From assembly GCA_018343915.1 (NCBI GenBank), contig JABRWF010000007.1, forward strand, positions 2,356,001-2,420,000: a stretch of 64,000 nt of DNA, written 5' to 3'. The translations under genes were made by a program, and so were the position numbers. The DNA is from Agroathelia rolfsii (Eukaryota > Basidiomycota > Agaricomycetes > Amylocorticiales > Amylocorticiaceae). Positions 12,372 to 21,927 of this stretch are shown one piece after another. The notes beneath the pieces were generated by a model that was not told the origin of the DNA, did not search any database, and saw only the letters and a program-made list of their open reading frames with translations. Numbering within the stretch: the stretch's first letter is position 1; the number at the start of each line of letters is the position of its first letter.

Positions 12372-13869
12372 ATGTCTTTATCTACTACTCTCCCGACACG
12401 CAAGATAGGCAATGAGTCTGTCGCTGCCATTGGATTTGGTACCATGGGTCTTTCGATAGCATATGGCAAGGTCGATGATGATGAAACCAGGTTAAACGTA
12501 CGTCATTGAGCACAAGCGACTACTCTCATTTGCATGGGTTTCATTGAGCAATTGTTTGAATTGATTGCGCAGTTCTTGGACGAGGTCCTTGCCAGTGGAT
12601 GCAACTACTGGGACTCGGCAGATATTTATGGAGACAGTGAAGATCTCTTAGCAAAATGGTAAGTAGAACCTGAGTACTGCTATATTAATAGATGGTGCCG
12701 CCCATTCATACACTACTTATAAATCCACCATATATAGGTTCAAAAGGTCCGGCAAGCGTGACCAAGTCTTTCTGGCTACAAAATTTGCTATAGGCCAGTT
12801 TCCCGATGGTCGCACAGTCAATGGCGATCCCGAGTACGTCTATCAGGCGTTCAACAAGTCGCTATCTCGTTTAGGGATCGATCACGTCGACCTTTACTAT
12901 ATGCACAGAGCAGATAAGACTGTTCCTATTGAGGTCGGTTAACGAAGAATACATGCTATGGGACAAAGAATGAGCTCATCATTAGCATTTCTATAGAAAA
13001 CAGTCCGTGCCATGGCAGAACTCGTCAAGTAGGTCTATACATTCCATATGATGATACGAATGCAGACACTTATGAAGATTTACCCCAGAGCCGGAAAGGT
13101 GAAATATCTTGGTCTCTCCGAATGCTCGGCCGCAACGTTGCGCCGTGCACACGCCGTGCACCCGATCGCCGCTCTCCAGGTCGAATACTCTCCCTTCACG
13201 CTCGATATTGAAGATGAGAAAATCGCTCTTCTCAAGACCGCTCGTGAGCTCGGCGTTGCTGTCGTAGCATATTCTCCTCTTGGTCGTGGCCTTATCACTG
13301 GACAATATGTAAGTCATTGTAAGATACATGGGATATGAAATTATTCATGCATCATCAATACTGTTACACAGAAGAGTCCAGATGATTTCGAAGAAGGCGA
13401 CTTTAGAAGGATTGTTCCTCGGTAGGTTTCCCATGAGCTCCTTTCTGATCGTATCATAGTTAAATGGCATCTATTACGTGCAGATACTCTGCGGAAAACT
13501 TTCCCAACATCCTCAAACTTGCAAATGGCCTGAAGAAGATTGGAGAGAAGCATAATGCTACAGCCGGCCAAGTTGCTCTCGCCTTTCTCCTTGAGCAAGG
13601 TGATGATATCATTCCTATTCCTGGCACTCGTAAGAGCAAGGTGAGTTCTGCAAGTGCATATAGCCGTCTCATCCGAACTACATTGAAGCTGATTGCTCAT
13701 GATCGTCTCTTAGTACCTGCAAGAGAACCTGGGTGCTTTGAAGATTAAGTTGACACCCGAGGACCTTACTGAAGTTCGTGCCACTGCACAAGCAGCCGAT
13801 GCAAGCAATGGCGATAGATATCCTTCTTGGTTTATGAATACATTGTTCGCGGATACGCCAGAGCTTTGA
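12372..13869 (+). CDS. Aldo-keto reductase, AKR13/YakC-like (AKR-L2)
   Basis: Paralogue of L1 with the same eight-exon plan; all introns are GT-AG, and intron 2 starts GTAAGT. It begins [20 protein letters not shown]. Tetrad residues lie in [16 protein letters not shown] and YMHRAD. Differences from L1 include [12 protein letters not shown] in exon 1, [14 protein letters not shown], and the C-terminus [17 protein letters not shown]. It appears intact. It lies wholly inside the left arm, so the copy R2 (34427-35924) is its mirror. Shared upstream blocks suggest co-regulation with L3 and L4. The substrate is not known. Confidence 0.93.
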
Positions 13870-14697
13870 AACAGTTTCTTTACCTCGTCCTGTTGACGAT
13901 ATTACGGCTTGTTTGTATGCGAGAGATAATGATAGCGTCTCGTAGTCGCGGACTTTAAGATCTTGAATTGCAACTTTTAATCAGTTTAGTTTCATACTTG
14001 GTTTACCTGTGCTACATACAGAGTAAAATATATCAACGACTTCTTTTCAATGATAGCATATAATCTCCCTCTGCCTCAATCAAGCAGGACCATATCAGCT
14101 TGTTGACATGACTGGAGAAAATGGTGATTTGTGGCTAATAAGTGCAGATGCTGATTAGCGCTGATTACCTGGCGATCAGGCGTAGACATTGTCTATGATA
14201 GCCTTTGCTCCTTATAATTCTTCTGGGAAATTAAAAAAATGAGTTCGAGTGCCTTTAATTTATTGTCAGTATCAGAAATTTGGGAATTAGGATAGATCAA
14301 TATTATCTCCAACATTTATGCGTCAACTATCTACTGTGTTTGAAGCTGCAAATTTTATCCATCAGGATTGCTCACCTTTTATGCACACGTTAAAATTTCT
14401 TCTTCGGTTTAGAATCTAATAATACTGCCCCTTCAATCAAAAAACTTCAAGTTGCTGTGTTTTATGAAGTCACCATCAAAAGTATGGGTAGCAGTAATAA
14501 GTATGCCAACCGTAGCTTTAGGTCGCCCAAGTGTCAAAGATAATAAATTTTCGGACCTCGCGATTGTAATACGCAATTTGCCTTGAACTCCTAAAGAAAG
14601 GCGGGAGCTGCGGCCACATGTAGCATACCAGTGGGCCTCCCATGACTCGGACTTGGATTCTTGATTCAAGTGGAGAAAACGGTCGTGATAATAAAAA

Positions 14698-14776
14698 GAT
14701 CCTGGCAGGATTTAATCCTGCATAAACCGAATATATTGATCAGAGATCTGATTCAATACCGTTGGGCTACAGGACC
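14698..14776 (-). tRNA. tRNA-like sequence, degenerate or pseudo
   Basis: Read on the minus strand, a 7-bp acceptor stem forms (GGTCCTG with CAGGATC, one G-T pair), as does a good T-arm (GCAGG, loop ATTAAAT, CCTGC). The start of a D-arm (TAGCCCAACGGTA) is present, but its stem does not close. The anticodon region is a near-perfect palindrome that does not give a clean 7-nt loop. Length is 79 nt. It is therefore most likely a pseudogene or a tRNA-derived remnant. The anticodon cannot be assigned. Confidence 0.35.
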
Positions 14777-15052
14777 GCTAGTTATGCATGCAATCATATA
14801 ATAAATACTGATACTAAGGTTACCTAAACAGCCACCTAGCCAGAGGATGACATGCTGCCACATGCATCATCGTTGCACTAGATCATGCATCGATTATGGT
14901 TTAGACTCGTAGATGCACACTCTTACGTCATCCTCCTTGAGTCTATATGAAGCCGTTGTCCGTACTTCCGTTGTCCACAAATTAATCTCTGCTATAATGA
15001 ATTTGGTGTGATCACATAGTACTTGTCATTCATTGTTTTGGACATACCGATG

Positions 15053-15262
15053 CGGAATCGGAGTGGGTAACGCCACTGAAGCTGTTAATATCTATTGAAT
15101 GAGTGATCTCAATGGCGGGGAGGACTTCAGTTTCGGAATTAACACGTTTCCTTTCTTGTATGAGAGGTGGGATCCCCGCAGTAGAATACACATTCAGGGC
15201 TTAAAATCGGATGTGGGTGGGTACATCGACAGGAAAATATAAATAAACAAGGCCTATATAAA
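15053..15262 (+). promoter_or_regulatory. AKR-L3 promoter with shared blocks
   Basis: Contains CGGAATCGGAGTGGGTAAC (15053-15071), then TCTATTGAA, then GTGGGTACATCGACAG near 15216-15231, and TATATAAA at 15255-15262, 64 bp before the ATG. L4 has the same series. Confidence 0.6.
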
Positions 15263-15325
15263 GAAGAGTAATCAGTAGCAAATGGTCCAAACACAAAAAT
15301 CCTCAAGCAGTCAAGTCCAACCAAC

Positions 15326-16853
15326 ATGCCTTTGTCTACCACTCTTCCGACGCGCAAGATAGGCAATGAGTCCATCGCTGCCATCGGATTTGGCACTATG
15401 GGTCTCTCGGCCTTTTATGGTCAAGTCGATGACGATGAGACAAGGTTGAACGTAAGTAATAGTCCAGATACTGCCAGTCACTTGCATTCCCACCCTTATA
15501 CGCTAATGATGATTATACCTCGAAAATACTGACGATTTACTGGCATATACATCACAGTTCTTAGATGAGGTACTTGCGAGCGGATGCAACTACTGGGATT
15601 CTGCAGATATCTATGGAGATAGCGAAGATCTTTTGTCAAAATGGTCAGCATGTTTTGGTTTCCCGTTCAATGCTATGATACTTACGCAACACTTTTATTG
15701 TTTGTTTGTTTGTTTGTTTTACTTAGGTTTAAGAGATCCGGCAAGCGCGATCAGGTCTTTTTGGCCACCAAGTTTGCCTTTGGCCAGTTTCCTAATAATC
15801 GCTTTATCAACGGCGATCCCGAGTACGTTCATCAGGCAATCAACAAGTCATTGTCCCGCTTGGGCATCGATTATGTGGATCTCTATTACATGCACAGAGC
15901 GGATAAAACTGTCCCCATCGAGGTTGGCTCATTGCACGTCAACAACGAGGAAGTTGTTTCGCTCACATTCATCTATCCAACAGAAAACTGTCGGCGCCAT
16001 GGCAGAACTCGTCAAGTATGTGCCACACCATAATAACGATTCCCTTTGATACTCAAATATGTCACTATAGAGCCGGCAAGGTGAAATATCTCGGCCTCTC
16101 GGAATGTTCAGCTGCTACTTTGCGCCGTGCACATGCGGTCCACCCCATCGCTGCCCTCCAAGTTGAATACTCGCCGTTCACACTTGATATCGAGGATGAG
16201 AAGATCGCTCTTCTCAAGACCGCTCGTGAACTTGGCATTACGGTTGTTGCATATTCACCTCTTGGTCGTGGTCTAATCACAGGTCAATACGTAAGTCACA
16301 GGAAAGTGATTGTAGATGCATTATAACCGCATTCTTATATTATCCATACCGTTATACAGAAGAGCCCAGATGACTTTGAAGAAAGTGATTTCCGGAGGAT
16401 GGTTTCTCGGTTAGTAGAATGCTGGCATCCTTTCAAGCATATTGTAAATGTATGATATCACTCACACAGATATTCTGCGGAGAACTTCCCCAACATTCTC
16501 AAGCTCGCAGATGGCTTGAAGAAGATTGGCGAGAAACACAATGCTACAGCTGGCCAAGTCGCCCTCGCCTTCCTCCTTGAGCAGGGTGATGATATCATCC
16601 CCATCCCGGGCACTCGCAAGAGCAAGGTACGTTCTTTGAATAGATACACAGTTATTTATTCATAACCGAAAGCTGATTATCTGTGTTTGTTTAACAGTAC
16701 CTGAAAGAGAACTTGGGAGCTTTGAAGATCAAACTGACAGCTGAGGATCTGGCTGAAGTTCGTGCCACTGCCAAAGCAGCTGACGCAGCCAATGGCGAAA
16801 GATATCCTCCTGGTATGTCAGAAAACTTGTTTGCGGACACACCGGAGCTGTGA
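15326..16853 (+). CDS. Aldo-keto reductase, AKR13/YakC-like (AKR-L3)
   Basis: Third paralogue, eight exons, apparently intact. It begins [20 protein letters not shown]. The tetrad is present ([25 protein letters not shown]). Variant residues include [32 protein letters not shown] and [17 protein letters not shown] at the end. Intron 2 carries a TTTG microsatellite before its acceptor. It lies wholly within the left arm, with an identical mirror copy R3 (31443-32970). Its 3' half, introns included, is the closest match in the window to the 3' half of R4, which matters for the history of the repeat. Confidence 0.93.
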
Positions 16854-17023
16854 ATGGTTCCTATTACCTCGCTTCATTGAGTATTACGGGTAGCAAATCT
16901 ATAAATCTATGAATATGCATATCTATAAAATCGTTGTAGGATTGACATATTCACAATGATTGCACCTTGACCACAACCAACTCGTTATGACCATATACCA
17001 GTGTGACTTTGGTCATTTACTAC

Positions 17024-17790
17024 TGTAGAGGCCCTGTCGGCTTCCCAACGGGATCCAAGAGGACATAACACAAGTGGATAACCGTCATGGTACGGTACAA
17101 GTACGGATGCAGGTAGATGAGGTTGTCACACGGCCCTAAATACTAAGCTAATCCCGTGTTTCACCCTCCAAACATGTGAACACATTATTGCTGACTGCCC
17201 TCTCTATGATAGTCAGCGACACCACATTGTTGAGGCCTTAAATGGCTTCTCCATCCCACTCGTCCTAGGCACTCGCAAAGGCCTTGAAGCACTCGCAAAA
17301 TTTGTGTCAGGTTCAAATGCCTTTGCAAAACTCCCTGACGCTATACAACCCCTACCCATTGGCTCGTTGTTATTTTTCCCATATCTTTTTCACTCTATGC
17401 AATTATCTGCTTTGTTGTGTTTTCTCAGCTTTGTTCTGTTTTCTTGGTTTTTTGTTTTTGTTTTTGTTTGATCAGCTTTGTTTTATTTCTCGGCTTTGTG
17501 CTGTTTTCTTGGCCTTATTTTTCTTTTCCCTCTCTTGGTTATATCTAGCTGGCCATTTTATATGCGGTTTCAACTCTCCTAAATTTCCCTATGCTATTAC
17601 CCTCCATACTTCCCTTACTATCTTACCCTACTTCTCAACTACTTATACCGTAGTTTTTCTTCAGTACATGATGCGGTATACAAATGTAATTAAAAAAAAA
17701 AAAAAAAAAAAAAGCTAATCCCGTGATCCCCCAAACCTATCACGTGTCTACCCCGGGGTCACTCCTACCCTCGGACCTACCGGTCCACTA
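17024..17790 (-). repeat. Dispersed repeat X, copy 1 (interrupted by a LINE)
   Basis: About 200-250 bp of sequence, interrupted by the LINE at 17159-17713, is related to 26806-27950 in the spacer. Shared strings include TTAGTATTTAGGGCCGTGTG, GTACTTGTACCGTAC and GGGTAGGAGTGACCC, read on the minus strand. No coding potential was seen and its class is unknown. Mirrored at about 30507-31272. Confidence 0.65.
17159..17713 (+). mobile_element. 5'-truncated LINE (non-LTR retrotransposon) insertion
   Basis: The insertion is flanked by a perfect 12-bp target duplication, GCTAATCCCGTG, at 17147-17158 and 17714-17725, and ends in a run of 22 As. Its 5' part encodes the end of a LINE ORF2 (EHIIADCPLYDSQRHHIVEA, then GLEALAKFVSGSNAFAKL), which matches the spacer copy at 26859-27404. 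The tail ACATGATGCGGTATACAAAT before the A-run recurs at the other two LINE ends. Duplicated target, truncation and A-tail are the classic marks of target-primed reverse transcription. Confidence 0.9.
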
Positions 17791-17819
17791 CTTAGTAAGT
17801 TCATTTGAACGTGCCGATA

Positions 17820-18057
17820 CGGAATCAGAGTGGGTAACTGAACACTAATAAATGGATAATATCTATTGAAGAGGTGACTGAGTCCAAATGGCGCGGAGAA
17901 AGGGAGGCTCAGTTTTGGAACTTATACACAATGTTAATAGATTCTCTTGTGTGAGGCATACAATCCCCATAGCTAGATATGCTCAGGAAGGAATTCAAAA
18001 CTCGGTCATGAGTGGGTGCATCAGCGGCGAAAAAGGAGCTTTCAAGACCTATAAATA
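17820..18057 (+). promoter_or_regulatory. AKR-L4 promoter with shared blocks
   Basis: CGGAATCAGAGTGGGTAAC (17820-17838), TATCTATTGAAGAGGTGACT, a GAGTGGGTGCATCAGCGG block near 18010-18028, and TATAAATA at 18050-18057, 72 bp before the ATG. Order and spacing match L3. Mirrored in R4. Confidence 0.6.
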
Positions 18058-18128
18058 CCGCAAAAGAAAAGTCATCGATAACCAACACTTCAAGTATATG
18101 ACCCCTCGAGCAATCAAGTCTATCCAAC

Positions 18129-19631
18129 ATGCCTTTGTCCACTACTCTTCCAACGCGCAAGATAGGCAATGAGTCCATCGCTGCCATCGGATTTGGAACC
18201 ATGGGTCTCTCGGCCTTCTATGGTCAAATCGATGACGATGAGACAAGATTGAGCGTACGTGCTAGTGCGAGTCCTGGTGATACTAGACATCCACGCTTAT
18301 AAACTGATGATCATGCTTCAAAAATGCTGATAAATCACTGGTACACACATCACAGTTCTTGGATGAGGTACTTGCAAGTGGATGCAACTACTGGGACTCG
18401 GCAGATATCTATGGAGATAGCGAAGATCTTTTGGGGAAATGGTCAACATATTCTGAGTACTCATTTATGGCTATGATGCTCAGGCAAAATTTGGGTATTT
18501 TCCAGGTTCAAGAGATCTGGAAAGCGTCATCAGGTCTTTTTGGCTACCAAGTTTGCAATAGGCCAGTTTCCCAATGGTCGCATTGTCAATGGCGATCCCG
18601 AGTACGTTCATCAGGCAATCAACAAGTCGTTGTCCCGCTTGGGTATCGATTATGTGGATCTCTATTACATGCATAGAGCGGATAAAACTGTCCCCATCGA
18701 GGTTGGCTTATTACATGTCAATGTAGAGAATTATCTAGCTCATATTGATCCCTCTTACAGAAAACTATCGGTGCTATGGCAGAACTGGTCAAGTATGTGT
18801 TAAGTCATAATAACAGTCCCCTAAGATATTTAAATATATCACTACAGAGCCGGCAAGGTGAAATATCTTGGCCTCTCGGAGTGCTCCGCCGCCACTTTAC
18901 GTCGTGCGCATGCCATCCATCCCATCGCTGCTCTCCAGGTCGAATATTCCCCTTTCACACTCGATATCGAGGACGAGAAGATCGCTCTTCTTAAAACCGC
19001 TCGTGAGCTCGGTGTTGCTGTCGTTGCTTATTCTCCTCTTGGTCGTGGTCTAGTTGCTGGACAATACGTATGTGACTCATTAACCACGTTGATATGAGAT
19101 TTCATTGCTAATTCTTTATACAGAGAAGTCCGGATGACTTTGAAGAAGGCGACTTCTAAAGGGCTGTCCCACGGTAAGTCAAAATACGGTACCTTTTTAA
19201 GTACAATCTATAAACAATACTAACTACATAATAGGTACTCCGTAGAAAACTTCCCCAAAATCCTCGAGCTTGCTGACGGCCTAAAAAAGGTCGGAGAGAA
19301 ACATAGCGCGACAGCTGGTCAAGTTGCCCTTGCCTTCCTCCTGGCTCAGGGTGATGATATTATCCCCATTCCTGATACGTGTAAGAGCAAGGGAAGATGT
19401 TTTTGCATTCATATGTGCCCTCATTTTTTAAATATGAAGGTGGATCACTTACCAATTCCCATCCTGCTTTCTGCAGTATCTCATGGAAACTTGGGTGCTC
19501 TGAAAGTCAAGTTGACATCCGAAGATATCGCAGAAGTTCGTGACATTGCCCAAATGGCCGATGCGACCAACGGTGATAGATATCCGCCAGCAATGGCGGC
19601 TTCGTTGTTTGTGGATACGCCTGAACTGTGA
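18129..19631 (+). pseudogene. Aldo-keto reductase pseudogene (AKR-L4)
   Basis: Same eight-exon plan. The 5' part up to 19049 belongs to the left arm and is identical to that of the intact gene R4. The 3' part (19050-19631) is different and damaged. Exon 6 has TAA where L1 has CGA (GACTTC then TAA). The donor after exon 7 reads AAGGGAAG instead of AAGGTAAG. The GTR of GTRKSK has become DTC. The last exon has lost one base near its start (CTCATGGAAACTTGG), shifting the frame. The introns of this 3' part resemble those of L1, so the gene is a mosaic of an L4-type 5' part and an L1-like 3' part. It cannot make a full enzyme. Confidence 0.88.
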
Positions 19632-20463
19632 AATCAAAGTCAGAATACAAAATGAGGAAGATAGAAGCTCCCAAGTCTGCACAAGGCAAACATCCAGAGA
19701 CAAATGCAAAAATTGAGTCGACTTCGCCGTCTTTTGGGACTGTATTATTCTATCGCGCAAGTCTCAACTCCACAAGTTGGTGCAACAGTTGCTTTACCTC
19801 CTCTGTTTATCATTTCTGTTGCCTTTTCCCTTTACTCTCCTCCATGTTTCGCCCCCTTGATATACTAATTTCTTTATGTACCTCGATGTTTTTCACCTGT
19901 ACCCTCCTCTTTTTTCACTTCCTCATTTCTTACACTCCATTTATACGATAGCAATTGCTGTTTCTGTAAAAAATGTAATCAAGTAATCACGATTGCAAGT
20001 AATCATCCGGGGATGGCCGATTATTCTTTGTAGCCACATTTAATAGCACTGGCTACATTTCTGAGCGTTGGCCCTGTACGGCCAACTGCCAGTAAATCCC
20101 TTGAATTTTTGCCAGAAACCCTCCACTCGACTTGAAATAAATACAAGGAATACTATCCATACCTCGTGTATCGGAAGCAAATTGTGGAACTGCCTTGAGA
20201 ACACCTACAAACAGTGGATTTTTTGCTGCAACTTCAGATACTACATGTAGACTACTTCTGCCACACTAGAGTCTCCAGTTCCCCGGCAATTAGGCAGGAC
20301 CCAGCCTGGCGGAGACCCAGTGGTTTCACCCTTCAACTGTCAGTGGCTTAACTTTCCGGCTCCTTGAAGCTCCCCCTAATCTTTCCTAGGCCAAATTTGT
20401 AAGCATTAGGAATATAGATAACGTGACTCGTGGTAGAAGTAATAACATAGGCCTTTCAAACAA
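19632..20463. other. Intergenic region at start of spacer
   Basis: It contains a pyrimidine-rich stretch (19790-19950). No gene was recognised. Confidence 0.5.
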
Positions 20464-21672
20464 GGGGCAAGCAGCTGTCAAGTGACGCGCGGCATCCGTC
20501 CTGTCAACTAGGTTGTAGGTAGGTCGTAGGTAAATTGTTGGTAGGGCCTAGGTGTTAGCAGGACCGGTATCAATATTAGCAAATGACGTTTCCTCATCCG
20601 GGCAAAATTGGGACTTGAACGACCGCCAAAAAACCTAAAAATCGCATTTTAAAAATGAACAACTAGGTGTAATTGCCTGAAATTTGGCGAGTGTGCAGCC
20701 CTGGGCATGCTGCACACTCCTGAATGCCAAAATAGGCTTAGTACTGGATATTTTGAAAGTCACGTGATATTTCTTCCGGGCAAGAAGCGGAAACGGCCTT
20801 AATGGGGATTACTGTAGCTGTCAGACCATAATCTTTGGAGCATGCTGTGTGTACAGTGTGCATTGTTGGGTGAAAGCGCGAAGCACTTTCCGATCGCGGC
20901 TGGGCATGAGAAACCTGAGGGGAAAGGAGGCAAGCAGTGGGGTGGGCTGGTATCGCCTTTCCCAATCTTTCCTTTCTGGCAGCCAGGCCGCGATTTCCGA
21001 ATGGTTTTGATCAGTTGTATTTGTGGGTTTATGGTTAAGGAGAATTATATTAGTTCGAATGGATATTAGTGGCCGTTGCTTAGTACATTGTAGTGTGTAC
21101 GCAGCTCAGTATTAGGGATATGAAAAGGAAAAAGATTGACAAGGAATGACAAATAAGGGTGTGAAATTTAAATAGGTGACGGCGGGGGAGGGGGGGGGGG
21201 GGGGTGAAAAGCAAAAGGTGAGTGGACGAATGGGGTGGCAGACGGAGCGAGGTAGGTTGTCCTCTAGCCTCGTCTGCCCCTGGCGCATAGTCCAAAGACT
21301 TAATGCCGGCATTCCTTGGCAAAAAGCATACAACTTTGTCGGAGGTCCATAATTCGTAACGTGTAACGCTCTTATGGTCTGACAACTACAGTACTACCGG
21401 TCCTGTGTCAGCTCCCTTTTGGGTAGGACAGAGGGCAAAGTGTGTGATCGATTGATTAGATTAAGCCTAGTAACGCATACTTCATTGAATTGAATGTAGT
21501 CTACTTGCAGTTCAATAAATTGTACGCTACTAAGCTTAATCTAATCAATTGATCACACACTTTGTCCTTGAAGTTTGTCCTACCCAAAAGGGAGCTGATA
21601 CCTTGCCTACAATCTACCTACGACCTAGTTGACAAGACGGACGCCGCGTGTCACTTAATAGCTCTTTGCCCC
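20464..21672. mobile_element. Non-autonomous TIR element of about 1.2 kb
   Basis: The left end (20464-20530, starting GGGGCAAGCAGCTGTCAAGT) matches the reverse complement of the right end (21606-21672) at roughly four bases in five. The match appears to continue inward (GGACCGGTA) once a nested element at 21408-21598 is removed, so the inverted ends are about 110 bp. No transposase was found inside. Target duplication is unclear. Confidence 0.65.
21408..21598. mobile_element. Nested MITE with ~80-bp inverted ends
   Basis: The ends TCAGCTCCCTTTTGGGTAGG and its complement match fully. The arms continue through GTGTGTGATCGATTGATTAG-type sequence to a short centre. It sits inside the right inverted end of the larger TIR element, so it is the younger insertion. 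It is non-coding. Confidence 0.75.
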
Positions 21673-21927
21673 TCATGTCAGGGCTGACCTACCAATAAAT
21701 AAATGGATTTATCTATCCTGGAATATACTACAGCAGATGAGAGGACACCCTTTGGGTACTATAAGTGTGACTTTAGTAAGGCCCCGCCGACGGTCGCACC
21801 GAGCTCTTTTCTCGAACTGGTAGAACACTTTAAATCTAGTAGTGATATATTCTCTTCCCTGGACCTACAGTATCCACATTTTTTGCTTTACTAGTACTCC
21901 GAAAGCCAACACTTCTATCGATTAGAT

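Larger units (their letters stand above)
13870..15325. other. Intergenic region between AKR-L2 and AKR-L3
   Basis: It holds a tRNA-like remnant (14698-14776) and the AKR-L3 promoter. No protein gene was recognised in it. Mirrored at 32971-34426. Confidence 0.5.
9711..19049 (+). repeat. Left arm of giant inverted repeat
   Basis: This 9339-bp stretch is the reverse complement of 29248-38585. Mirror coordinates add to 48296 up to an A-run at 17692-17713 and to 48297 after it. That offset comes from 22 As here against 21 Ts in the right arm. All sequences compared by eye, intergenic ones included, were the same. The outer end lies at the intron 2/exon 3 border of AKR-L1. The inner end lies in exon 5 of AKR-L4, where 19050 is C and the other arm has T. 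Confidence 0.93.

Noticed and set aside
17284..17718. Phe/Leu-rich open frame of 144 codons
   Set aside because: It overlaps the LINE 3' end in another frame; its hydrophobic look comes from a T-rich untranslated region.
21170..21215. G-run as a telomere or quadruplex-forming array
   Set aside because: Only one low-complexity G stretch, without a repeated telomere unit.
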